From Cohaesibacter sp. (GTDB lineage: Bacteria > Pseudomonadota > Alphaproteobacteria > Rhizobiales > Cohaesibacteraceae), in contig JAOAQZ010000021.1 in NCBI GenBank assembly GCA_025210795.1, forward strand, positions 1 to 64,000: DNA of 64,000 nt, read 5' to 3'. Made by a program: the position numbers and the translations under genes. Of the stretch, positions 16,275 through 24,006 are shown in pieces. The first letter of the stretch is position 1. Every line of letters starts with the position of its first letter. The notes below the pieces were generated by a model. The model worked only from the letters and a program-made list of their open reading frames with translations, was not told the origin of the DNA and made no database searches.

Positions 16275-18359
16275 CTAATAGGCAACCGACGGTAGCCATG
16301 TAGCCAGTTCCGGCCAGTAATAGACAAAGGCAAGGCCGGTAAGCTGCAGAAGGACAAAGGGAATAATGCCCTTATAGATGTGATTGAGCGAGATTTGCGG
16401 CGGACAGACGCCCTTAAGATAGAAGAGCGCAAATCCGACGGGCGGCGTTAAGAACGACGTTTGTAACGTCACCGCCACAAGGATCACGAACCAGACCAGC
16501 GCAGGCTCATCAATCGCATCAAATCCCGGAATATCCAGCCCCAAACCATTAACGATCGGGCGCATCAGCGGCAGCACAATCAAGGTGATCTCGATCCAGT
16601 CCAGCACAAATCCAAGCAGGAAGACAATGAACAGGATGATCAAGACGGTGCCGTGCGGCCCCAAACCTGTGCCGGTAATCATTTCCTCAATCAGCGCATC
16701 CCCGCCCAGCTCACGCAGAACATAAGAGAAGACCGTCGCACCAAGGAAGATGGCAAAGATATAGGCTGTGGTGTTGAAGGTGGACTTAAGTACGCTGATC
16801 AGCTTTTTAAGTGTCAGCTTGCGATAACCAAGAGCCAACAAGGTCGCCCCGATGGCACCAACACCGGAAGCTTCGGTTGGTGTGGTCAGGCCCACAAAGA
16901 TCGAACCCAAAACCGCTACAATCAGACCAAGCGTTGGCAGCACAGCAATGGCCACATCTTTGACCGCAGACCAGTCCGGACGCTTCGCCCCTTCAGGCAC
17001 GGGCGCAAGGTCCCGTTTGATATAGGAGGCAACAAAGATGTAAGTGAGATACAAAAAGCCGATAATGACACCGGGGAAGACCGCCGCCATGAACAAATCA
17101 CCCACGGAAAGAGCCATCTGGTCAGCCATAATCACCAGCATAATGGATGGCGGGATCAAAATGCCCAAAGTCCCCGACGCACTGACAACACCTGCAGCAA
17201 GAGACGGATTATATTTCTGCTCCATCATGGAAGGCAAAGACAGAACCCCAAGCAGAACCACAGACGCCCCGATAATGCCAGTAGAGGCCGCCAGAATGAT
17301 ACCGATCATGGTGACCGTAATGGCCAAACCACCACGCACGGTGCCAAACAGGCGCTGCATGGATGTCATCAGGCGTTCTGCCACGCCGGATTCATCAAGC
17401 ATCAGCCCCATGAAAATAAACATCGGCAAGGCCACCAGAACCGCATTGGACATGGTGGAATAAACGCGGTTGACCACAGCACCAAGGGTTAGATAGTCAA
17501 GGCCAGTCAGGGTCTCTTCAAGACCGGTCCAGCCCATCATGCCATTGTCGAACAAGTATGCGACACCGCAGAAGGTCACGCCAACCCCGGCAAGGGTCCA
17601 CGCCACAGGGAAGCCTGTAAAGAGCAGCGCGATGAAAGTCAGGAACATGACAATCACCAGCTTTTCTTCCGTAGTCGGCACAAGGAAGGTCAAAGCGGTG
17701 GCAACAACGGCAAAGCCAAGCAAGGCCCACACGATGAGGCGCAGGCCAGCGCCCTGGCGCTCATCTTCATAATTGGTGAAAAGCGCATGCACATCATGGA
17801 TAAGGCGCGCAAGCGCTGCCAAAGCCAGCAAAACAAAGGAGATCGGGATAACCGCTTTGAACGCCCAACGCGCAGGAAGACCGGTAGGGCTGTCCGAGCG
17901 CTCATTCACGCGCAAGCTCTCGGCAAAATAGTCATAGCCCTGATCGATCATCAGATAAAGAAACGGCACCATCAGCGCTAGGATGCCAATCACCTCGACA
18001 ATGCGCTGGGCCCGGCGGCTAAGCTGCATATGCAAAAGATCAACGCGCACGTGACTGTCGGTGACCATGGCGTAGGAGATACCCACCATGGTGACAAGAC
18101 CATAAAAATGCCACTGGATTTCATCAAGTTTAGGGAAGTTAAGGCTGAAGACATAGCGCATAGACACCTGCGCCACGATGGCTGCAATCAAAGCCAAGTT
18201 GGCCCACATGACAACATGGCCAATCGCCTTGACCGTTTTATCAATGGCAACCGCAGTACTTTGGGTATCTCGCTCCTCATGCTCGAGAATATGCTCAAAT
18301 ACATCAACCGGATCATCAAGTTTGTTCGGTTCGGCAGCGAGTGGCTTGTTCTCGACCAT
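16275..18359 (-). CDS. TRAP transporter fused permease (DctQ-DctM)
   Basis: This 694-residue inner-membrane protein fuses the small DctQ subunit (about residues 40-190, four membrane segments, FPKLDEIQWHFYGLVTMVG) to the large DctM subunit (about 215-690, many segments). The DctM part carries conserved stretches such as LFTGFPVAWTLAGVG, ALPMFIFMGLMLDESGVAERL and SGTLGILIPPSIMLV. With DctP it forms a sodium-driven uptake system for organic acids. Fusions of this kind are well known. It lies between dctP (361 bp upstream) and dld (about 106 bp downstream). The context points to lactate or a related hydroxyacid; the sequence alone does not fix the substrate. Confidence 0.92.
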   Translation of the reverse strand: MVENKPLAAEPNKLDDPVDVFEHILEHEERDTQSTAVAIDKTVKAIGHVVMWANLALIAAIVAQVSMRYVFSLNFPKLDEIQWHFYGLVTMVGISYAMVTDSHVRVDLLHMQLSRRAQRIVEVIGILALMVPFLYLMIDQGYDYFAESLRVNERSDSPTGLPARWAFKAVIPISFVLLALAALARLIHDVHALFTNYEDERQGAGLRLIVWALLGFAVVATALTFLVPTTEEKLVIVMFLTFIALLFTGFPVAWTLAGVGVTFCGVAYLFDNGMMGWTGLEETLTGLDYLTLGAVVNRVYSTMSNAVLVALPMFIFMGLMLDESGVAERLMTSMQRLFGTVRGGLAITVTMIGIILAASTGIIGASVVLLGVLSLPSMMEQKYNPSLAAGVVSASGTLGILIPPSIMLVIMADQMALSVGDLFMAAVFPGVIIGFLYLTYIFVASYIKRDLAPVPEGAKRPDWSAVKDVAIAVLPTLGLIVAVLGSIFVGLTTPTEASGVGAIGATLLALGYRKLTLKKLISVLKSTFNTTAYIFAIFLGATVFSYVLRELGGDALIEEMITGTGLGPHGTVLIILFIVFLLGFVLDWIEITLIVLPLMRPIVNGLGLDIPGFDAIDEPALVWFVILVAVTLQTSFLTPPVGFALFYLKGVCPPQISLNHIYKGIIPFVLLQLTGLAFVYYWPELATWLPSVAY

Positions 18360-18629
18360 TCTGTTTGTCTCCTAGCTGACGATGTGCGCGGTTGCCTGAT
18401 CCTCAAATGCCCGAAAGGAAACCGATCGGGTTTAAGTGGCACTTTAGCCATCGTCCAGAGCAACCCTGCAAGCAGGTCCCATCCCTTGCTCTATTAATCT
18501 GAGTGAACGCGGTTTCTAAAACACGCGATCTCGTTCGAAATTCCAATTGGAACGCTCAAGGCGCAGAATTGTGGGTATCTAGCCCTATCCGCAACGTCTT
18601 TAAAACAGCACTAGTACGGATCATGCGCT

Positions 18630-18693
18630 GCCCGACAATGCGTATATAAGTCGGGCTATATGCCAAGACGGGGTGACATTGATTGCCACCCCG
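18630..18693 (-). other. Two hairpins between dctP and dctQM
   Basis: The 361-bp gap between dctP and dctQM contains GCCCGAC/GTCGGGC (18630-18656) and CGGGGTG/CACCCCG (18669-18693) as perfect 7-bp stems. Neither is followed by a T-tract on the minus strand. They may protect the dctP mRNA end so that the binding protein is made in excess. A 12-bp palindrome TTCCAATTGGAA lies at 18541-18552. No gene is visible in the gap. Confidence 0.4.
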
Positions 18694-18720
18694 CCATGAT
18701 GTCCTTATCAGGTCCAACGC

Positions 18721-19785
18721 TTATTTGCGTGGCAAGAAGGCGTTATCTTTCCAGATCTGGTAGCCTTCACGGAACTTGTTCATGTCACCCAGAACTTTGG
18801 CGAAGAAGGCATCTTTTTCAGATTCTTCCTTGGCCACTTCTTCCCAGGTTTTCTTGAAAGTGCCAAGCATTTCTTCGTTCCATTTTTTGATGGTAACGCC
18901 ATGCTTCTCAACATTCTCAAGCAAAGCTTCATGCTGGATGGCTTCGCCTTCTGCATAAGAGTCGGTCATGGAAGCCTTACAAGCATTCTCAAGGATCGCC
19001 TTATGCTGGTCGGATGCTTTGTTCCAAACATCTTTGTTGATCAGCACCTCAAAGAGAGTAGCCTGCTGATGCCAACCTGGGAAGTAGTTGAACTTCACCA
19101 GTTTATGGAAGCCAAGACGCTTGTCGATGGCTGGCATGGAGAATTCAGTCGCATCAATCGCGCCTTTTTCCAGAGCCGGGAAGATTTCACCACCAGGAAG
19201 CAGAGAGGTTGCAACGCCAAGCTTCTGCATAACTTTGCCGCCCATACCAAAGAAGCGCATTTTCAGACCTTTAAGATCTTCCGCACTTTTGATTTCCTTG
19301 CCGAACCAGCCAGAAGTCTCAGGAGCAATCACCGCACAAGGAATAACCTTCACGTTATAGCCAGCCTGATCATACATTTCCTGATACAGGGACAGACCAT
19401 TGCCGTAGTAGAGCCATGCCATATATTCGCCAGCTTCAGGACCGAAAGGAACCGCGGAGAAAAGTGGCGCAGCGGGGATTTTACCAGCCCAATAGCCAGC
19501 AGTGGTGTAGCCAGAATTGATTTTACCGGAAGACACAGCGTCCAGAATTTCAAAAGGCTTGACCAGCTTGCCCGGCTCATAAACCTTCATCTTCAGCGTG
19601 CCGCCAGACATCAGATCCAGCTGCTTTGCAACACGAGGGATCGGAGATCCAAGACCTGGCAGAGAGGTCGAGAAAGCAATCGGTGTTTTCAAAAGCAGCT
19701 TGTCAGCAGCCACAGCCGTGGACAAAGCAGTTGTTGCGGTCAACATGGATGCAGCAACTGCCAATGTTGTTAGTGTTTTTTTCAT
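18721..19785 (-). CDS. TRAP transporter substrate-binding protein (DctP family)
   Basis: The 354-residue periplasmic protein begins with a Sec signal peptide (cleavage near VAA, residue 27). It continues with the DctP pattern: KQLDLMSGGTLKMKVYEPG, DAVSSGKINSGYTTAGYW, the KSAEDLKGLKMRFFG segment with the conserved substrate-binding Arg, and IFPALEKGAIDATEF. This subgroup includes lactate/2-oxoacid binders, and the dld neighbour agrees. GGGAGG precedes the ATG. A promoter and two palindromes just upstream suggest direct control by the divergent FadR-type regulator. The substrate is inferred from neighbours. Confidence 0.92.
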   Translation of the reverse strand: MKKTLTTLAVAASMLTATTALSTAVAADKLLLKTPIAFSTSLPGLGSPIPRVAKQLDLMSGGTLKMKVYEPGKLVKPFEILDAVSSGKINSGYTTAGYWAGKIPAAPLFSAVPFGPEAGEYMAWLYYGNGLSLYQEMYDQAGYNVKVIPCAVIAPETSGWFGKEIKSAEDLKGLKMRFFGMGGKVMQKLGVATSLLPGGEIFPALEKGAIDATEFSMPAIDKRLGFHKLVKFNYFPGWHQQATLFEVLINKDVWNKASDQHKAILENACKASMTDSYAEGEAIQHEALLENVEKHGVTIKKWNEEMLGTFKKTWEEVAKEESEKDAFFAKVLGDMNKFREGYQIWKDNAFLPRK

Positions 19786-19852
19786 AAGGATTTTCCTCCC
19801 AAAATTCGGCCACTCCCACGGCCAACCCAGAGACGCACATCGCGTCCATCGT

Positions 19853-19869
19853 GGTAAATATTATTTACC
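19853..19869. promoter_or_regulatory. Operator palindrome, dctP-proximal
   Basis: GGTAAATATTATTTACC is a perfect 17-bp palindrome (8-bp arms, central base T at 19861). Its centre is 25 bp from that of the second site. It would lie in the early transcribed region of dctP. Confidence 0.72.
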
Positions 19870-19877
19870 TCTAAGTT

Positions 19878-19894
19878 GGTAAATAATATTTACC
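19878..19894. promoter_or_regulatory. Operator palindrome overlapping the dctP -10
   Basis: GGTAAATAATATTTACC is a perfect 17-bp palindrome with the same arms as its neighbour and a central A at 19886. It covers the predicted dctP -10 hexamer, so bound regulator would block RNA polymerase. GT/AC half-sites fit FadR-subfamily GntR regulators such as the one encoded divergently. Confidence 0.75.
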
Positions 19895-19910
19895 TCCTAC
19901 AAAGTGTCAA
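19883..19910 (-). promoter_or_regulatory. Predicted dctP promoter
   Basis: Read on the minus strand, TTGACA (19910-19905) and TATTAT (19888-19883) are separated by 16 bp, a strong sigma-70 match. Transcription would start about 90 bp before the dctP ATG. The -10 lies inside the second palindrome. The remaining 19911-20168 region is AT-rich and holds no gene. Confidence 0.6.
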
Positions 19911-20168
19911 TCAAATTCTTGATAAAAAGATAAAGACACCCCTTGGAAAAGCTCAGATAAAATCGAATATCTAATTGAAAAATAAGATCTAACAAGAACT
20001 ATCCCGTCAAGGATATTTCCTTGATATTTCATAGTTCAGCACAACTGCAAGACAGTCTCAAGACAAATTCTATGGAAATTTTGTCACCCTAGTGCTAGAA
20101 CAAGCTTGTACGAACATCCTGTTTGACCTCCCTACAATAGTATGACGTATCTTCTTGCGGTGGGCTAG

Positions 20169-20957
20169 ATGAACCAGAAAAAAATCCCCTCTCCTATCGG
20201 CCCTTTCGAAGCCATTGGCCACGAATCTGTTGCCAAAGCTGTCGTTGAGCAGATTGAAACCATGATCATGCATGGTATTTTGAAAGAGGGACGTAAACTG
20301 CCATCTGAGCGCGAACTGGCTGAGTCAATGCAAGTCTCTCGCCCCAAGTTGCGCGAAGCTCTGCAACATATGGAAAAAGAAGGTCTGATCACTGTTAAAC
20401 ATGGCGAAGGAGCCTTCGTTGCCAAACTGATCGGCAGTGCGATGTCTCCCGCCCTTCTCAATCTTTATACACGTCACGGTGATGCCTTTTATGATTATCT
20501 GGAATATCGCCGCGAACAAGAGGGTTTTGCTTCACGATTAGCTGCAAAACGCGCCACATCCTCTGATAAAGACCGGCTCAAGGCCATTATGGACAAGCTC
20601 CAAACATCTTGGGAAACAGGTGATGAAGATGCGTCAAGCGAAGCTGATTTCCAGTTTCATGCAGCTGTGGTGGATGCAAGCCAAAATACCACCCTTATTC
20701 ATATGATGGCTTCCATTTATGAGCTAACCCGTCACGGGCTTTTCTATAACCGCGAATTTTTGCGCAGCATAGATGGTTCGGGCAAAAGGCTACTGGAACA
20801 GCATCTGGCCATTGGCAATGCCATTCTGGAAGGGGACGCGGAAAAAGCAGAAGAAGCCGCCCGCGCCCATATTGATTTTGTCGAAGAGAGCTTTCGTCAT
20901 GGGCAAGAACAAAGCATTCGTGAAACCCGTGCCCAAAAAAGAAAACTTCTTGCGTAA
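20169..20957 (+). CDS. GntR-family regulator, FadR/LldR subgroup (FCD domain)
   Basis: The 262-residue protein has an N-terminal winged helix (about residues 20-90: MIMHGILKEGRKLPSERELA, VSRPKLREALQHMEKEGLI) and a C-terminal all-helical FCD ligand domain (about 105-235, with the metal-binding Asp/His pattern FQFHAAVVDAS and EQHLAIGNAILEGD). It is divergent from dctP-dctQM-dld and probably binds the two palindromes between them. The closest functional relatives by context are LldR and PdhR, which sense lactate or pyruvate; the effector here is inferred. Its stop lies 12 bp from the end of nasA, tail to tail, with no room for a terminator. Confidence 0.9.
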   Translation: MNQKKIPSPIGPFEAIGHESVAKAVVEQIETMIMHGILKEGRKLPSERELAESMQVSRPKLREALQHMEKEGLITVKHGEGAFVAKLIGSAMSPALLNLYTRHGDAFYDYLEYRREQEGFASRLAAKRATSSDKDRLKAIMDKLQTSWETGDEDASSEADFQFHAAVVDASQNTTLIHMMASIYELTRHGLFYNREFLRSIDGSGKRLLEQHLAIGNAILEGDAEKAEEAARAHIDFVEESFRHGQEQSIRETRAQKRKLLA

Positions 20958-20969
20958 AGCATCTTTGAT

Positions 20970-23660
20970 TTAGGCCTCTGCCGCAATCAATTGCCGAATT
21001 TCAGACCGGCAAGAACCACAATTGGTGCCAGCTTTCAAAGCCTGCCCAATCTCGGTTTCCGTCTTGCATCCCTCTTCCTGTATTGCCGCTTGGATCTGCA
21101 ATGCTCCAACGGAAAAACAGGAGCATATGATAGCCCCTTTATCTGGGCCATCCTGCCCACCGCATCCAGCGAGCAATTTGTGGCCATCCACTGAAAGAGC
21201 AGATTGAGAGAACAATCCCGCAGCCCAGGATCGGGCAATCAGAACCGGGCTCGGAGCAAGATAAACCAACCCGTCCAGACCATCCTCACCACCTGACAGA
21301 AAGCGATCAATCCCCTTGGCAGCATCTGCCAAATGTGCCAATTCAGATGACCCATGAAGCAAGCTTTGTGCAAAATCAGCCGGGTTTTCCAAAGGTTCAA
21401 AAAAGGCAAACTCCACTTGCCAGCCCTGCTCAACACGGGCACAAGCCCAATAATCGGCCTCAACAAGCTGTGGTTTTTCTTTCACCAAAGCATATCCATA
21501 TTGGCCCATATCGAGAGAGCGAAGCTGAACTCGGGACATTTTAGAGGCAGGCTGCCCAGAGATTGGATCTCGATTGGCCGCAACCAGCGCATCAATCCTC
21601 CCGTGAGAGGCATAATGATCATTCCAGTGGAAGGGCACAAAGATTTGCCCTTGTTGCACGCGCTCTGTGATCATTGCGCGCAGGCGTACGCTCACCGCTT
21701 CACCTGACAGCTCATTTGAAAGTTCAACAATCTGCGCATCTTCAATATCAAGAGCCTTAGCATCAAGCGGATGAATCTCGGCAAATGGTTCAGCCATATG
21801 CTGCATAAGACCTGCAGCCTTGCCCGTCCGGGTCATTGTATGCCATTGATCGCGCAACCGGCCGGTATTAAGAATGAAGGAAGCCTCCTTGGGCACGGTC
21901 ACATCATCGATATTCTGAACCGCGATAAAGCGCCCTCTCCTATCAGGAGTATAGAAATTGCCCGATGAAAAGAAACGCGTCTCAGCCACTCCATCTGTTT
22001 CAGTTTGCGGCCACTGAAAGGGCTTTAGAGCATCATAATCTACCTGAGAAATCTCTGCATGGGCGGAGATATCAAAGTCGCGACTGCCCCTATTCTCATA
22101 GCCAGACAAGGCCGCATGTTCAGCAAAGATGTCTGCATTGGATTGATACGCGAAGGCCTCACTATAGCCCATACGCTTGGCCACCTCGCAGATTTGCCAC
22201 CAATCCGGTTTTGCCTGCCCGGCAGGCTGCCTGAAGCGCCGCTGACGCGAAATCCGCCGCTCCGAATTGGTAACGGTCCCGTCTTTCTCCCCCCAATCTG
22301 CGGATGGAAGCAGAACATCGGCATAGCGAGCGGTATCAGTAACGGCGCACACTTCCGAGACAACCACAAAGGGACATAGCTCCAACGCTTTGGCCACGTC
22401 ATTGGCCTGAGGCATACTCACCACCGGATTGGTCGACATGATCCACAGCGCCTTGATCTTGCCATCCCGCACGGCCTTAAAAAGATCAACCGCCTTCAGG
22501 CCCGGCTGTTTGGCAAGATTAGGGGTATCCCAAAAATCAGAGACTATGTGCCAATGATCCTCGCGCCCGAAATCCAGATGAGCCGCCAACATATTGGCAA
22601 GCCCGCCCACCTCTCGGCCGCCCATGGCATTGGGCTGGCCCGTAACCGAGAACGGACCCGCACCAACTTTCCCGATGCGCCCGGTGGCAAGATGGCAGTT
22701 CAGGATCGCATTCACCTTGTCAGTGCCACCGATAGATTGATTAACCCCTTGGCTATAGATCGTCACCGATTTTTCATGGCTTGCAAAAAGGCGATAGAAG
22801 TCCGCAACCTGACTGGCATCCAGTCCCGTAGCCTTGCTCAATTGATCGGGTGCCGACTGACTTTGAGCTGCCTTCAGTGCTTCCTCAAAACCGCTGGTAT
22901 GGGCTGCAATATAGGCCTCATCCAAAATCCCATGAGATGCAAGATGATCCAGCAACCCATTAAACAAAGCTGCATCTCCATCCGGCGCAATAGGCAAATG
23001 CAAATCAGCAAGGGAGGTAGTGGCGGTTTGGCGCGGGTCAATCACCACAATTTTAAGCGATGGCCTGTTTTGCTTTTCTGCCTCGATACGCTGGAACAAA
23101 ACAGGATGACACCAAGCAAGATTAGACCCAACGATCGTGATCAAATCCGCGTCTTCCAGATCACTATAACAGCCTGGCACAGTATCGGTGCCAAAAGCGC
23201 GCTTATGCCCCGCCACCGAAGACGCCATACAAAGGCGCGAGTTGGTGTCAATATTGGCCGAACCAACAAAGCCTTTCATCCATTTATTGGCAACATAATA
23301 GTCTTCGGTCAGGATTTGGCCAGCCGCATAGATTGCCACCGATTCCGGCCCATGCTCTTCAATGGCCTGCGAAAAACGCGTCGCCACCAGATCAAGCGCC
23401 TCTCCCCAATCTGCCTCCTTGCCACCGATTGAAGGCACAAGCAATCGCTCCTCAAGGCCGGTGGTTTGCGACAACGCACTCCCCTTGGAACAAAGCCGAC
23501 CCTTGTTGGAAGGATGATCCGGATCCCCCTTAACACTGATCGACCCATCTTCCTGTGGGGTGACCAGCACGCCGCACCCTACTCCGCAATAGGGACACGT
23601 CGTGCGAACAGGCGCAGGAGTGGCCTCCCCAAAACACCCACCAACAAAATCTGCAGACAT
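20970..23660 (-). CDS. nasA: Assimilatory nitrate reductase catalytic subunit
   Basis: The 896-residue cytoplasmic molybdoenzyme reduces nitrate to nitrite. Cys22, Cys25, Cys29 and Cys57 (CPYCGVGCG, GRLCSKG) bind an N-terminal [4Fe-4S] cluster. The bis-MGD cofactor regions follow (YAAGQILTEDYYVANKWMKG, NSRLCMASSV, GQPNAMGGREVGGLANML). The C-terminus adds a BFD-like [2Fe-2S] domain (IICSCFSVG, NCGSCRSEI), as in the Klebsiella NasA type. I chose ATG 23660, one base after the nirD stop; the open frame runs 18 codons further into nirD. It is the last gene of the nrt-nir-nas operon. No separate flavoprotein partner is nearby, so the donor is probably ferredoxin or NirB. Confidence 0.95.
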   Translation of the reverse strand: MSADFVGGCFGEATPAPVRTTCPYCGVGCGVLVTPQEDGSISVKGDPDHPSNKGRLCSKGSALSQTTGLEERLLVPSIGGKEADWGEALDLVATRFSQAIEEHGPESVAIYAAGQILTEDYYVANKWMKGFVGSANIDTNSRLCMASSVAGHKRAFGTDTVPGCYSDLEDADLITIVGSNLAWCHPVLFQRIEAEKQNRPSLKIVVIDPRQTATTSLADLHLPIAPDGDAALFNGLLDHLASHGILDEAYIAAHTSGFEEALKAAQSQSAPDQLSKATGLDASQVADFYRLFASHEKSVTIYSQGVNQSIGGTDKVNAILNCHLATGRIGKVGAGPFSVTGQPNAMGGREVGGLANMLAAHLDFGREDHWHIVSDFWDTPNLAKQPGLKAVDLFKAVRDGKIKALWIMSTNPVVSMPQANDVAKALELCPFVVVSEVCAVTDTARYADVLLPSADWGEKDGTVTNSERRISRQRRFRQPAGQAKPDWWQICEVAKRMGYSEAFAYQSNADIFAEHAALSGYENRGSRDFDISAHAEISQVDYDALKPFQWPQTETDGVAETRFFSSGNFYTPDRRGRFIAVQNIDDVTVPKEASFILNTGRLRDQWHTMTRTGKAAGLMQHMAEPFAEIHPLDAKALDIEDAQIVELSNELSGEAVSVRLRAMITERVQQGQIFVPFHWNDHYASHGRIDALVAANRDPISGQPASKMSRVQLRSLDMGQYGYALVKEKPQLVEADYWACARVEQGWQVEFAFFEPLENPADFAQSLLHGSSELAHLADAAKGIDRFLSGGEDGLDGLVYLAPSPVLIARSWAAGLFSQSALSVDGHKLLAGCGGQDGPDKGAIICSCFSVGALQIQAAIQEEGCKTETEIGQALKAGTNCGSCRSEIRQLIAAEA

Positions 23661-23661
23661 A

Positions 23662-24006
23662 TCAGGCCACCTGACGCGCAGAAGACAAGCCCAACAGAAC
23701 CTGCCCCCCTTCAAGCCGGATGGGATAGGTCATCACCTGTCCCACATCGCCCCCAAGCGCCTTGCCTGATCTTAGATCAATCTCCCAATTGCAAATGGGA
23801 CAATAAACGGACAGATCAGAAACGATGCCCTGAGAGATAGGCCCATCACAATTGGTACAAACATCTTCAAGCGCAAACAATTGATCCGCAAAATTGCGAA
23901 AAATGGCTATTGTCCGCTCTCCATGTTGAACACATCTGGCACCACTACGGGGTATGTCAGACAAAGCACCAACGCAAATCCATAAAATATCTTCCTGCAT
24001 TATCAT
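23662..24006 (-). CDS. nirD: Nitrite reductase small subunit, NirD
   Basis: This 114-residue protein has the Rieske-like fold of NirD, partner of NirB in the cytoplasmic NADH-nitrite reductase. At the positions where a true Rieske protein has CxH and CxxH, it has CTNCDG and CPICNW, with no histidines. Loss of the ligands is normal in NirD, which is thought to be structural. It overlaps the end of nirB by 4 nt (ATGA) and ends 1 nt before nasA, so the three genes are tightly coupled. An internal ATG at 24000 is an alternative start. Confidence 0.92.
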   Translation of the reverse strand: MIMQEDILWICVGALSDIPRSGARCVQHGERTIAIFRNFADQLFALEDVCTNCDGPISQGIVSDLSVYCPICNWEIDLRSGKALGGDVGQVMTYPIRLEGGQVLLGLSSARQVA

